Below, piece by piece: positions 28,151-38,014 of a stretch of DNA of 64,000 nt. The DNA lies in the NCBI GenBank assembly GCA_017380635.1, contig JAFODP010000017.1:124001-188000 (forward strand). The letters run 5' to 3'. This stretch comes from Bacteroidales bacterium. Lineage in GTDB: Bacteria > Bacteroidota > Bacteroidia > Bacteroidales > UBA1402. A model generated the notes under the pieces. That model was given only the letters and a program-made list of their open reading frames with translations, ran no database searches and was not told where the DNA came from. Both the position numbers and the translations under genes were made by a program. Each line of letters begins with the position of its first letter. The first letter of the stretch is position 1.

Positions 28151-31100
28151 TTACTGGATGTCCAGACTCTCAATAGCCAAACCATTCAACGAGGGTGCCG
28201 ACAGCACCACTTTATAATCGCCGGCATTGATATACGAACCGGTGGTGGTACTCAGGGCTTTCCATCCTCTATCGTTGGGCGTGAAGGTCAAAACTGCATC
28301 TTTCAGCACGCGACCATCCGAAGCTAAGAGGCGCAGACGTATCATCAAATCTTCCGTAGAAAGATTACGATAGTTGATGCGCAAAGCATAAAGCTGGGCC
28401 AAGCCTACACTGAAATCGAACACCACGCAGTCGCGTTCCTCGGGCTGACAATAAGCCGCAGCCTGGGTTTGATTCATCGCCAAAGTATCGGCAAAGAAAT
28501 AACAATCTTTCTTGCGTTGGAAATCGGCCTTGTAAGCACCGGAAACTTGGGCTTTGGCAACAGGATAATTCACCTTAGTACGTGGATTCTTATCTTCGGG
28601 CAAACGTTCGGCAGGCATACGGGCTACGCGATCTTCGTCGGCCTTGCTCCACGACCATTGCGTCAGATAATCACGAATAAAGCTTGCACTGCGCTTTTCT
28701 GCCTGCAATTGAGCCACACGATTGGCCAATTGTGTCTCAATGCTATAAGAAGGCGCTTTGAAGGCCTTGACAACTGCTTTCGATTTAGTAGCAATAGCGA
28801 TAGCCGAAACGATGGCCTGACCACATGTCACTTCGGGAAAGTCGATCAAAAGAGAACCATCCTTCACTTCCACTTCTACCACTTGTTTCAAAGCTGCATC
28901 GTGACCGGCTTGCGACCAAATATCCAAATCGTCGATGAGGGTTTCGCCATTGAAAGCCACATCAAATACGCGCTGAGCCTGCAGATTGTTGGCGCCGCCG
29001 GTACCATGCCAAGGTTCAACGAAATAGAGTTCCACGCGATATGTACCATTGGGCAAAGCAAAACGATACTGCAACTGATGACGTCCAAAACGGAAATGTT
29101 GGAACAAGGCAGCATCTTTCGTACCATAAACCGGATCGTAACTGCGACGTTGCGAGGCCTGATAAGGATGCATATCCTCGAATTTTTCCGACCATGAACT
29201 GCTATACAACATATTGTCTTGTTGCCAAACCTGACGATAACTATCTACATATTCATCGCCACCGCAATTGATACGATACAGATAACGATAGCCTTTGGCC
29301 GCTTTTAGCAAATGTTTGTTGTAAGCAGTAGACTTCACATTCGAAGCTTTCAACACGCGCATCGAGAGTTTATCGTTGCCGGGAGCTTCGGGCAATGCCT
29401 GATAAAGCACCAAATCTTCGGCCACAGCCTTGCCATCGACATAAGCCACCGCCAAAAGCGTATTGTACTTCAACAACACTTGCGGCAAAATCAAATGCTC
29501 ACCCTTAACTTTCGGATTGACAGCTGTTCCCAGGTAATATTTTTCGTAAGCATCGTTGTAAAGCTTCACCGAGTCGCAGTTGCTGAACAAATGAATATCC
29601 ACCTTGTATTTAGGTTCGGTAAAACGTTCGGGCCAAGTATGCGAAACAATGTATACCATCGGATCGTCTTCGGCCTTGACATAATGCGAACGATACATAT
29701 AATAAATATCCAGAGGCTCTTCCCACGGCGACACCAAGCCTTTGTAATTGACGGGGCCCACCCTATCTATCACACGCCAAGCATCGTCCGGCTGACGACG
29801 ACCCGGATTATCATGACTGGTATAACACCACTGGAATTGTCCGCAAACACTGTCTTTAGCCTGTTCTGCCAAACGGACCTTCATTTCCATCAGAGAGCAG
29901 AAACGTTCTTCGGTGTAAGGACCATCTTGTTTGAAAGTAAAATCTTCTTCGTGCAAATCGAGCGTACGCCAAGCGCCGTATTCGCCATTGAGCAACTGAG
30001 AAGGCTTAGAAAGTTCCTGATCGTATTTTTCAGGACTACCGCTATAAGTTCCGCTCCAGTTCTGAATCACATTCCAATCGGTGCCGGTACCGCCATTACA
30101 AGTTGTGATAGCGCGCATATTGTGGGCCGTAGGGTCCATTTCACGAATAATCTCACAACATTCCTTGGCAAATTCGGTAGGCAAAGTACTTTCGTTCTGC
30201 AAGCCCCACAACACCACCGAAGGACAATTACGACGTTCTTTTACCCATTGACGCAACTGTGCTTTGAAATTGGCACGGAATTCCGGCGTATCGTACCAGA
30301 TATGCGCCGACAACTGCGTCCAGAACATCACGCCATATTTATCCCAATATTTTTGATAATCAAGATGATGTGGTTGATGCGCATCGCGGAAAGCATTGAA
30401 TCCGGCATTGAGCATCTGTTGCACGCGGGCTTCCACTTGCTGCGCCGAGAAAGCATGACCTTGTCCCAAAAGATGTTCATATTCGCACACACCATTCAAG
30501 AACAGCGACTCAGCATTGATGTAGAACCGTCCATCATTCGCATCCACTTCGCGAGCACCCTGCGGACCATAAATCATCGCTTTTTCGCCACGCGCAATGG
30601 CTTGCAGACGCTTCACCGGCCAAGAAATGCTACGAATACCGAAAGTGGTCGACAACTTATCTTCAGCGCCGCCATCCATCTTGACACGAGTTTGCAAACT
30701 ATACAAAGCCGGATTTGCATGGCTCCAAAGTTCTGCCTTGGGCATAGTCATAGAATCTTGCAAAATCAGCGTTGCACCGGCGGGAATATCCACTTGTCTG
30801 TCTGTGAATTGTTTATCGTTGATCTGAGCCTGAGGCGTGAACAAATCTTGCGACAAGGTAATGCGATGAGCTTTCGTATCGTAGTTTTTCACTTCGACAC
30901 TATAATAAATCTTATTGGCCGCATCGTTGTTCCAGACGTGCACACCGAAAGGCTCGATTCTAACTTTGGGCGTTGTTTCCAAAACCACGGGACGATAGAT
31001 GCCCAAAGGCTGCGAACCTTCACTGAACCCCCACTCAGAAGAACAACCACCACAAACACAAGGCATATCGGTAATCATATCGGGATGTTCGGCCGTCACT

Positions 31101-31522
31101 TCCAAATAATTGTCTTTTGCTTTGACAGCCTGCGTCACATCGAGCGTAAAGCTGACACGACCGCCCAAATGGCGACCCAAGTCATGACCATTCAAACGCA
31201 CATGAGCATAAGTACCAACACCTTCAAAACGAATAAAATAAGCTTGATCAGCTTGCCATTCGGCCGGCATATCGAAACGCGTGCTATACACCGCCGTTCC
31301 GTGCAAATTGCCATGCGTCAACTGACGATAACCATAATAGTCGTCCCAATTGTGAGGCAATTTCACGTCGATAGTGTCGAGCGAAGTGGGCTGCGTGTTG
31401 CTGGTCTTGCTCAGATAAGTGCGCCAATTTTGTTTATCCAAACTGATACTGGCACGTTGCGCTGAGAGGCTCAAACTCATACATAGGCCCAAAGCCAAAC
31501 AAGTTAAAGAATGAATCTTCAT
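28151..31522 (-). CDS. Exported GH2 family glycoside hydrolase with malectin-like domain
   Basis: This 1123-residue enzyme has a signal peptide ending LSLSAQ. The GH2 sugar-binding domain (residues 30-200, with LPHNWDDYYGYRQLTHGNLH), the Ig-like domain and the TIM barrel follow in order. In the barrel the acid/base is Glu444 in LQNES and the likely nucleophile Glu514 in LNGEYGAW. A malectin-like carbohydrate-binding domain starts near residue 755 with YRINCGGDEYVDSYRQVW. GH2 members are beta-galactosidases, beta-mannosidases or beta-glucuronidases; the exact activity is not decided here. It is the last gene of the GH31-symporter-GH2 operon, 18 bp after the symporter. No lipobox is seen, so it is probably periplasmic. 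Confidence 0.9.
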   Translation of the reverse strand: MKIHSLTCLALGLCMSLSLSAQRASISLDKQNWRTYLSKTSNTQPTSLDTIDVKLPHNWDDYYGYRQLTHGNLHGTAVYSTRFDMPAEWQADQAYFIRFEGVGTYAHVRLNGHDLGRHLGGRVSFTLDVTQAVKAKDNYLEVTAEHPDMITDMPCVCGGCSSEWGFSEGSQPLGIYRPVVLETTPKVRIEPFGVHVWNNDAANKIYYSVEVKNYDTKAHRITLSQDLFTPQAQINDKQFTDRQVDIPAGATLILQDSMTMPKAELWSHANPALYSLQTRVKMDGGAEDKLSTTFGIRSISWPVKRLQAIARGEKAMIYGPQGAREVDANDGRFYINAESLFLNGVCEYEHLLGQGHAFSAQQVEARVQQMLNAGFNAFRDAHQPHHLDYQKYWDKYGVMFWTQLSAHIWYDTPEFRANFKAQLRQWVKERRNCPSVVLWGLQNESTLPTEFAKECCEIIREMDPTAHNMRAITTCNGGTGTDWNVIQNWSGTYSGSPEKYDQELSKPSQLLNGEYGAWRTLDLHEEDFTFKQDGPYTEERFCSLMEMKVRLAEQAKDSVCGQFQWCYTSHDNPGRRQPDDAWRVIDRVGPVNYKGLVSPWEEPLDIYYMYRSHYVKAEDDPMVYIVSHTWPERFTEPKYKVDIHLFSNCDSVKLYNDAYEKYYLGTAVNPKVKGEHLILPQVLLKYNTLLAVAYVDGKAVAEDLVLYQALPEAPGNDKLSMRVLKASNVKSTAYNKHLLKAAKGYRYLYRINCGGDEYVDSYRQVWQQDNMLYSSSWSEKFEDMHPYQASQRRSYDPVYGTKDAALFQHFRFGRHQLQYRFALPNGTYRVELYFVEPWHGTGGANNLQAQRVFDVAFNGETLIDDLDIWSQAGHDAALKQVVEVEVKDGSLLIDFPEVTCGQAIVSAIAIATKSKAVVKAFKAPSYSIETQLANRVAQLQAEKRSASFIRDYLTQWSWSKADEDRVARMPAERLPEDKNPRTKVNYPVAKAQVSGAYKADFQRKKDCYFFADTLAMNQTQAAAYCQPEERDCVVFDFSVGLAQLYALRINYRNLSTEDLMIRLRLLASDGRVLKDAVLTFTPNDRGWKALSTTTGSYINAGDYKVVLSAPSLNGLAIESLDIQ

Positions 31523-31540
31523 CTCTTACAAAAATTGAAA

Positions 31541-33097
31541 TCAATTGAAAAATACATAAACACCTACCATGGCAATCACCAAAAGCAGCCAAGCCAGTTT
31601 CAGACCTCCGCTTACCTTGATGGGCGCATGCACCAGCACTTCGCCTTCCTGTGCCGACGCAGCAGCGCAAGAGCGACAAGCCAAAGTGTAAACCCAGATA
31701 AAAAGGCAAAGGATAGCAAAAATGATGGCCGAGAGGTAGAGATAATGCATGCCTTGGAAAATCAGACCGCAATAATACAGGATACCCAAACCGATACTGA
31801 AGATGGTTCCGCCCGTCAAAACGATATTGACAGCCTTGGCCGAAGTTTTCTTCCAGAGCGCAGCAAACAAGAAAGCGGCCGACATAGGAGGCGCAATAAA
31901 ACTCAACACCGATTGGAAGATATTGAAGAAGCTAAGTCCTTGGATAAAGGTAATGGCTATAGCCAGGAAAATGGACAGAACGGCGCCGGCCACAATCACC
32001 CAACGTCCGATAGACAGAATTTCCTTGTCGCTAGCCTGGGGACGAAATTTCTTCAAATAAATATCCATGGTAAACACGGTACTCAAAGAATTGAGCGCCG
32101 AACCGATGGTTGAAATCAAAGCTGCCACCATCACCACAATCACCAAGCCCATCAGACCAGAAGGAAAGACATGGCTCACCAACTGCATATATGAATCGGT
32201 AGAGTTCTGGATATTAGGCAAAAGCACGAAGCAAAGAATACCGGGGAAGATGAACAAAGGAATATCGAGCAGTTTCAACCAAGCACAGAAATTAGCTCCT
32301 TTCTGACCTTCTTTCAAATCCTTGGCACCCAACACCGATTGCACCATCGACTGGTCGGTACACCAGAACCAAACGCCCATAATGGGATATCCGATAATAA
32401 TGGCCAACCAGGGGAAATCCTTATCCGAAAGCGGACGGAAAAGATGCCAATAATCGGCGGGCGTTTTCTCGATAACAGCGCCAAGACCTCCGGCCTTATC
32501 GATACCCATGATAACCAAAAGGATAGAAACACCAATTAGCAAAAGCATCTGGAATACATTGGTATAAGCAATGGCTTTCAAACCGCCGGCAATGGCGAAA
32601 GCGGCCGAAACAATCACCAGAATGGTGATACAAGCCCAAAGCGGAATATTCAGAATCTGTTCCATGAAAACCCCACCGCAGAAAAGCGTCAGCGCCAACC
32701 ACGAAATCAGCACCGTGGCAATGGTGTACCAAGCAATATAATTACGGGTTCTTTGGCCAAAGCGTTTTCCCATATATTCGGGCAAAGTGCTCACATTGGC
32801 ACCCAGATAACGCGGCGCAAAGACAAAGGCCAAAAGAATAATGAATGGAAAAGCATACCACGAGAAGTTGCCGGCAGCAATACCACCTTCGAAACCGCTA
32901 CTGGCATTGGCTACCAACATAGACGGACCCACATTGGTGCCCCACATGGTCAAACCGATGGCAAACCAACCCAAGGATTTATTGGCCAAAAACAAATTGC
33001 TTTTTTTACCCGAACTGGCCCAGATACCGATGCCCAGCAGCACCACGATATAGGCGATAAAGACAATAATGTCTGCGGTAGATAGTTGAACAGTCAT
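31541..33097 (-). CDS. Sodium/solute symporter (SSS family), sugar type
   Basis: This 518-residue inner-membrane transporter has about 14 TM helices and belongs to the sodium:solute symporter family, subgroup SGLT-like. The early segment FLANKSLGWFAIGLTMWGTN and the later WFWCTDQSMVQSVLGAKDLK are typical of bacterial sodium/glucose or galactose cotransporters. It lies between a cytoplasmic GH31 gene (13 bp) and an exported GH2 gene (18 bp). It therefore probably imports a mono- or disaccharide released by the GH2 enzyme and then cut by GH31. The sugar identity is unknown. Confidence 0.92.
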   Translation of the reverse strand: MTVQLSTADIIVFIAYIVVLLGIGIWASSGKKSNLFLANKSLGWFAIGLTMWGTNVGPSMLVANASSGFEGGIAAGNFSWYAFPFIILLAFVFAPRYLGANVSTLPEYMGKRFGQRTRNYIAWYTIATVLISWLALTLFCGGVFMEQILNIPLWACITILVIVSAAFAIAGGLKAIAYTNVFQMLLLIGVSILLVIMGIDKAGGLGAVIEKTPADYWHLFRPLSDKDFPWLAIIIGYPIMGVWFWCTDQSMVQSVLGAKDLKEGQKGANFCAWLKLLDIPLFIFPGILCFVLLPNIQNSTDSYMQLVSHVFPSGLMGLVIVVMVAALISTIGSALNSLSTVFTMDIYLKKFRPQASDKEILSIGRWVIVAGAVLSIFLAIAITFIQGLSFFNIFQSVLSFIAPPMSAAFLFAALWKKTSAKAVNIVLTGGTIFSIGLGILYYCGLIFQGMHYLYLSAIIFAILCLFIWVYTLACRSCAAASAQEGEVLVHAPIKVSGGLKLAWLLLVIAMVGVYVFFN

Positions 33098-33110
33098 AAT
33101 TAAATTTTTA

Positions 33111-35324
33111 TCAGAATACTACATTGATTGCTTTGCTCATATCCATTTCGTCGGTGCAGGCCACCGCTTGGGGATACATAGGAATACTTGCGCCTTGACG
33201 CACATACACAGGCATTTCTTCCAAAGGCACTTGGATATCTTTCAGCCAGCAGGGGCCTTCGAAAGTTTCTTTGGTAAAGAAATTGACCCACTTTCCTTCG
33301 GGCAGATAAACACTGCGAACACCCTGAGAATTCATCACGGGAGCCACCAAGAAATCGTCGCCGAAGTAATATTGATCGTCGATATGACGGCAAACCAAAT
33401 CGTCGGGATGCATCAGGTACATGGCACGCAACATCGGATAACCGCTGCGGGTAGTCTTTTCAGCTTCCTGCAAAATATAAGGCATCAGACGATATCGCAA
33501 ATTCAACCAATCTTTCACGATGGGCGCAATAGTGGGATAATGCCAGGGTTCACGCTTGAAAGATCCATGATAGCGCAAATGCGAACTGAACACGCCGAAC
33601 TGCGTCCAACGCACATAGACATCTTCCGACAAACGGGTATTCATAAAATTGGGCACCGAGTGGAAGCCGGGCACATCGTGGCTCCAGAAACCAAAACCAG
33701 ACAAACCGAAATGCAAACCTCCTTTCAACGAACCGGCCAAGCCATCCCAAGTGCTGGCAGAATCACCGCCCCAATGCAGCGGATAACGCTGACAACCGGC
33801 CCAAGCCGAACGTGCCCAAACAATACCTTCGCCACAGACTTCCTTGGTAATTTCGTAAGCAGCCTTCTGGTAATAAAGCGAATAGATATTGCGCAGCGCT
33901 TTAGGATCGGCATCGTGATAAGTGGCATCCATGTGGATATCTTCGCCAAAGTCGGTTTTGATACAAGTCACACCCATGTCGAGCAATTCCTTGAGCAAGC
34001 CTTTGTACCATTCAGTAGCCTTGTCGTAGGTAAAGTCGATGGTACCGGCATAGTCGTTCACGCTGAAATTGGAAGCACCTTGAATCTTGCTTTCACTTTT
34101 GCTGATATAAGAATTTTCGGCAGCTTCCTGATACTGAGCCGCATCGTAAGCAATATAAGGCAATTGCCACAAGCTGACGCGATAACCTTGCTTTTTCAGA
34201 CCTTGGATAAAACCTTTAGGATCGGGGAAACGTTCCAGATTGAACTTCCATTCGCAGAGCCAGTCGGTCTTGAACCAACCGGTATCCAAGTGGATAACAT
34301 CGCAAGGATAGCCTTCGGCGCGCATACGGTCGCAGATTTCCTGCACTTCGTCGGCCGAGAAGTAAGTCATACGGCTCATCCAAGTACCGAAACTCCAAGT
34401 GGGAGGCATCGAGGGAAAACCGGTCAATTGACGATAATGGTAAAGAATGCGTTCGGGCGTATCGCCACCGATGATGAAGGTATCGATAACCGGCTCTTCC
34501 ACCATCACTTGAGCGGAACGGGTAGAATGGTCGGCCATAGAGATTTTGGCGAAATAAGTGGTATGCAAAAACATACCGTAACCTTCTGAAGAAAGGTAGA
34601 AAGGAATATTCTTGTAGGTGCGTCGGTTGTTCACACCCTGACCATCCTGGTTGTAGAGTTGTACGGTACGACCGGAAAGGTCCATTTTGGCAAAACGTTC
34701 ACCGGTACCATAAAAACACTCATTAGGTTTGGCAGCAAAAGCACAAGTAGCACGATCGGCACGGCCGTCTTTGGTAACGAAGGCCAGCGCGTAAGCATCA
34801 TGACGTGCAGGCGAGAACATATCGTAAGCAGACAAAGCCACTTCTTTCTTTCCATCAGGATACAGACGCAAGTCGATGGTTTCGGCCGGAGCAGGTTGCA
34901 AATCGCTCCACCACTCTTCTACGGGCATTTCAAAATTAACCACAGCACGCGTACGGCCTTGAGCATCTTTCACCGTCCAACGCAAATCTGCTTTCTCGAA
35001 AGTCAAAGCCTGAGGCTTCATTTCGTCGGCCAAATCCAACATGGGAGAATCTTCGTGAACGGCCGCATCCTGAAATGCCAAGGACATACGCATCACTTTG
35101 TCGCCATAAGCTCTCAGACGCAAAGGCAGCGCTATGCGGGCCACAGTTTTATCTTCGGTAATTTCGTTGGAATTGTTCTGTTGTTGAAAAGGAACGGTGA
35201 TAATGATATCGCCATTAATTTCTTGAATATCAGTAGGACGACAAGCTCGCCACAAACGTTCTCCACTTGACAGAGATGTATCGAAATCCAAGAAATCGAA
35301 TAATTGATAATTGGTCTGTTTCAT
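33111..35324 (-). CDS. GH31 alpha-xylosidase-like glycoside hydrolase, cytoplasmic
   Basis: This 737-residue GH31 enzyme has no signal peptide. The nucleophile Asp458 lies in CIKTDFGEDI; the KTDFGE form is the hallmark of the YicI-type alpha-xylosidase group. The acid/base is Asp521 in HWGGDSAST. The N-terminal beta-sandwich, the barrel with WSFGTWMSRMTYFS, and two C-terminal beta domains are all present. As first gene of the operon it has a strong promoter (-7 at 35364-35371). It probably removes an alpha-linked xylose or glucose from small imported oligosaccharides. Activity on xyloside rather than glucoside is inferred from the motif. Confidence 0.92.
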   Translation of the reverse strand: MKQTNYQLFDFLDFDTSLSSGERLWRACRPTDIQEINGDIIITVPFQQQNNSNEITEDKTVARIALPLRLRAYGDKVMRMSLAFQDAAVHEDSPMLDLADEMKPQALTFEKADLRWTVKDAQGRTRAVVNFEMPVEEWWSDLQPAPAETIDLRLYPDGKKEVALSAYDMFSPARHDAYALAFVTKDGRADRATCAFAAKPNECFYGTGERFAKMDLSGRTVQLYNQDGQGVNNRRTYKNIPFYLSSEGYGMFLHTTYFAKISMADHSTRSAQVMVEEPVIDTFIIGGDTPERILYHYRQLTGFPSMPPTWSFGTWMSRMTYFSADEVQEICDRMRAEGYPCDVIHLDTGWFKTDWLCEWKFNLERFPDPKGFIQGLKKQGYRVSLWQLPYIAYDAAQYQEAAENSYISKSESKIQGASNFSVNDYAGTIDFTYDKATEWYKGLLKELLDMGVTCIKTDFGEDIHMDATYHDADPKALRNIYSLYYQKAAYEITKEVCGEGIVWARSAWAGCQRYPLHWGGDSASTWDGLAGSLKGGLHFGLSGFGFWSHDVPGFHSVPNFMNTRLSEDVYVRWTQFGVFSSHLRYHGSFKREPWHYPTIAPIVKDWLNLRYRLMPYILQEAEKTTRSGYPMLRAMYLMHPDDLVCRHIDDQYYFGDDFLVAPVMNSQGVRSVYLPEGKWVNFFTKETFEGPCWLKDIQVPLEEMPVYVRQGASIPMYPQAVACTDEMDMSKAINVVF

Positions 35325-35363
35325 CTTTTATTTCTATTAGCTACAAAATCAAACATAAAGTCA

Positions 35364-35395
35364 CAAAAATAGGAATATTATCCCTTATTCGCAAG
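35364..35395 (-). promoter_or_regulatory. Promoter of the GH31-symporter-GH2 operon
   Basis: The minus-strand -7 element TATTTTTG (35364-35371) has a -33 CTTG (35392-35395) exactly 20 bp upstream, an excellent match to the Bacteroidetes sigma-70 promoter. It overlaps the region where the def promoter must also bind RNA polymerase. Confidence 0.75.
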
Positions 35396-35403
35396 AAAAG
35401 CAT

Positions 35404-35411
35404 TACCTTTG
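35404..35411 (+). promoter_or_regulatory. -7 element for def
   Basis: TACCTTTG, matching TAnnTTTG, lies 32 bp before the def start. It supports the ATG at 35444 as the start, because longer versions of the frame would begin upstream of the promoter. Confidence 0.68.
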
Positions 35412-35443
35412 CCACACTAAATTCATCTCAAAAAAACAACACT

Positions 35444-35998
35444 ATGATATTGCCTATTTATCTGTACGGCCAGGCCGTATTGCGCAAAGAAACCGAAGAA
35501 ATCACTACCGATTATCCCAACTTGCCCCAATTGCTCGAAAACATGTACGAAACCCTCGTCAAGTCGGAAGGCGTGGGTTTGGCAGCTCCGCAAGTAGGCT
35601 TGGCCATCCGTCTTTTCATCCTCGATTTGCGTCCATTGGCCGATGAAGAACCGCAGTACAAAGATTACACCAAGACTTTCATCAATCCGGAAATCATTGA
35701 ATATTCCGACGAAACCGATACCAGCGAAGAAGGTTGCCTCAGCATTCCCGGTATTCACGAAAGTGTTGCCCGCAGCAAAAAAGTGCTTATCAATTATCTG
35801 GACGAAAATTTCGTAGAACACGAAGAATGGTTTGAAGGATTTCCTGCCCGCGCCATCCAGCACGAATACGACCACTTGGAACAGAAAATGTTTGTCGATC
35901 GCATCAATCCTATCCGCAAACAGCTGATTAAAGCCAAACTGAGCAACGTTATCAAGGGTCGCGTATATTGCGATTACAAAACCAAAGCCCAGCGTTAA
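35444..35998 (+). CDS. def: Peptide deformylase
   Basis: This 184-residue metalloenzyme removes the formyl group from the N-terminal methionine of new proteins. The three family motifs are intact: GVGLAAPQVG, EGCLSIP and QHEYDHL, where the Cys and two His bind the metal and the Glu is catalytic. The ATG at 35444 (MILPIYLYGQAVLRKE) is chosen because the promoter -7 lies at 35404-35411 and the protein then has family length. The TPR gene starts 6 bp after its stop, so they are cotranscribed. In many Bacteroidetes def is also next to ruvX, which lies just beyond on the other strand. Confidence 0.97.
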   Translation: MILPIYLYGQAVLRKETEEITTDYPNLPQLLENMYETLVKSEGVGLAAPQVGLAIRLFILDLRPLADEEPQYKDYTKTFINPEIIEYSDETDTSEEGCLSIPGIHESVARSKKVLINYLDENFVEHEEWFEGFPARAIQHEYDHLEQKMFVDRINPIRKQLIKAKLSNVIKGRVYCDYKTKAQR

Positions 35999-36004
35999 AA
36001 ATCC

Positions 36005-38014
36005 ATGAAAAGAGCGCTTGCACGTTTATTTTTTTTCTTGGCCATCATCTTGCCGGCCTTGTTTGCTGCGCCCAAATGCCAGGCACAGATCAACACCGAC
36101 CGCGTCATGAACATCGGCCGCAATGCGCTCTATTTCAACGATTATGTATTGGCCATCCAGTATTTCAACCAAGTTATTGCCGTCAAACCTTTTTTGGCCG
36201 AGCCTTATCTTTTCCGCGCCATTGCCAAAATGAGTCTGGAAGATTATCAGGGCGCCAACGACGACTGCAGCCTTGCTTTGGAAAGAAATCCCTTCATGGT
36301 GAGGGCTTATTATTGCCGCAGTTTCGCCCGACTCCAACTAAAAGAATATGACGCCGCGGTGGCCGATTGCGAAAAAGGACTGGAATTCGACACCGAAAAC
36401 AAAAACCTGATGCTGAATAAAGCGGTAGCCAAAATCTACAACAAAGACTACAGCGGTGCGCGTCAGGATTTGAACCAGCTTACGGGCAAGTTTCCCAATT
36501 ATCTTTTCGGCTACATGAGCCGCGGTCAGCTTTGCATTGAAGAAGGCGACACTTTGGGCGCCATCGACGATTTCAGCCGAGCTATTGCGGTAGACAAATA
36601 CCACGCTCCGGCTTATGCCGCCCGCGCATACGTGCTGCTGCTCAAAGAAGATTATCCGGATGCCATCACCGATTTGAACGAAGCTCTGCGCCTAGAACCC
36701 GACAACGAAGGCTATTACGTCAACCGCGGATTAGCACGTTATTACAACAAGGATTATCGGGGCGTTTTCAGCGATTTCGACCGCGTGCTGCAATTGAATC
36801 CCCAATCGACCATGACTTATTACAACCGAGGTCTGATTCGTGCCGAAGTGGGCGACAACAACCGCGCCATCGAAGATTTCGACAAAGTGATTAAACTGGA
36901 ACCCGACAACGACCTAGCTTTCTACAACCGCGCACTGCTGCGTCAGACCACCGGCGATTTGCGTGGCGCTGAAGCCGATTTGAGCGAAATTATCCGTCGT
37001 TATCCGCAGTTTATTCCGGCCTATTATCAGCGTAGCGAAGTGCGCAAAAATTTAGGCGATGCCAAAGGCGCCGACAAAGATTATTTCGATGCCTGGGATT
37101 TAGAAAACAAACTGAAAGAAGACCGAGAAGCCGGCCGCAAATTCAGCGCTCGCGGCGATGAAAAAACGCGCAGCCAGGAAGACAAAGACATCAACAAATA
37201 CAATCGTGTGGTGGTAAGCGAAAGCGAAGCCGAACAAACCGCGCGCTATGCCAATCCGATTCGTGGTAATGTGCAGAATTTCAACGTAGAAGTATCCATC
37301 GAAGACATGTTCAGCCTCAGCTTCTACGAAGAAGAAAAACTGATTGAAACGCGCAAGGCCATGAATTACGAGCCTTATCTGGAAGAACTCTCCTTGGCCG
37401 GTGCCCGTCTGAACGGAGCGCGCATCACCCACAGCGAACGCGCCCTCAAGCAAAGCGAAATCGACGAGCATTTCCGCTCCATCGACCGTTATGCTCAGCA
37501 GATTGCCCAGCAGCCAAACCACGCCGCCTATTATTTTGCCCGCGCGCTTGATTTCGCCATGGTTAAGGATATCGACAACGCCATCAGCGATTTGGATCGT
37601 GCCTTATACTTGGACAAGCAGTTTGTATTGGCCTACTTCATGCGTGCCCAGCTTCGTTTTCAACAGATATTGTTCCAACAGTCGCAAGAAGAAAAGCTGA
37701 ATGACAAACACTTTGGCAGCGACTTCGTATTGGTGATGCAAGACCTTGAAAAGATTACCGAAATTGCGCCGGGATTCATCTACGCCTGGTACAATCGCGG
37801 CAATATGCGCTTTATGCAAAAAGATTATCGCAGCGCCTTGGAAGACTACAACCGCGCCATCGAACTGAACGAAGACTTTGCCGAAGCTTGGTACAACCGC
37901 GGCGTCACCCGCATTTATCTGGGCGAACGCAACGAAGGCCTGCGCGATTTGAGCCGCGCCGGCGAATTGGGCATCTACAAAGCCTACAACCTAATCAAAA
38001 GATTCTCGGAATAA
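36005..38014 (+). CDS. Exported tetratricopeptide-repeat protein
   Basis: This 669-residue protein has a signal peptide (LFFFLAIILPALFAAPKCQA). At least ten TPR units are visible, for example AIDDFSRAIAVDKYHAPAYA, AITDLNEALRLEPDNEGYYV and ALEDYNRAIELNEDFAEAWY. They fall in an N-terminal block (about 35-370) and a C-terminal block (about 490-660). Between them is a charged, non-repeat linker of about 120 residues. TPRs are protein-interaction scaffolds; the partners are unknown, and a periplasmic or outer-membrane-associated role is inferred from the signal. It is cotranscribed with def. Its stop codon touches the stop of the convergent ruvX gene with no spacer. Confidence 0.92.
   Translation: MKRALARLFFFLAIILPALFAAPKCQAQINTDRVMNIGRNALYFNDYVLAIQYFNQVIAVKPFLAEPYLFRAIAKMSLEDYQGANDDCSLALERNPFMVRAYYCRSFARLQLKEYDAAVADCEKGLEFDTENKNLMLNKAVAKIYNKDYSGARQDLNQLTGKFPNYLFGYMSRGQLCIEEGDTLGAIDDFSRAIAVDKYHAPAYAARAYVLLLKEDYPDAITDLNEALRLEPDNEGYYVNRGLARYYNKDYRGVFSDFDRVLQLNPQSTMTYYNRGLIRAEVGDNNRAIEDFDKVIKLEPDNDLAFYNRALLRQTTGDLRGAEADLSEIIRRYPQFIPAYYQRSEVRKNLGDAKGADKDYFDAWDLENKLKEDREAGRKFSARGDEKTRSQEDKDINKYNRVVVSESEAEQTARYANPIRGNVQNFNVEVSIEDMFSLSFYEEEKLIETRKAMNYEPYLEELSLAGARLNGARITHSERALKQSEIDEHFRSIDRYAQQIAQQPNHAAYYFARALDFAMVKDIDNAISDLDRALYLDKQFVLAYFMRAQLRFQQILFQQSQEEKLNDKHFGSDFVLVMQDLEKITEIAPGFIYAWYNRGNMRFMQKDYRSALEDYNRAIELNEDFAEAWYNRGVTRIYLGERNEGLRDLSRAGELGIYKAYNLIKRFSE

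Noticed and set aside
29312-31465. Long plus-strand open frame of 717 codons opposite the GH2 gene
   Set aside because: Antisense to an intact GH2 enzyme with recognisable catalytic residues; the translation has no family features.
33168-34589. Plus-strand open frame of 473 codons opposite GH31
   Set aside because: Same kind of antisense shadow of a conserved enzyme gene.
36005-38014. Considered CRISPR-like repeats in the TPR gene
   Set aside because: The repetition is at the protein level (TPR units of 34 residues) and the DNA repeats are not exact or evenly spaced as in CRISPR.
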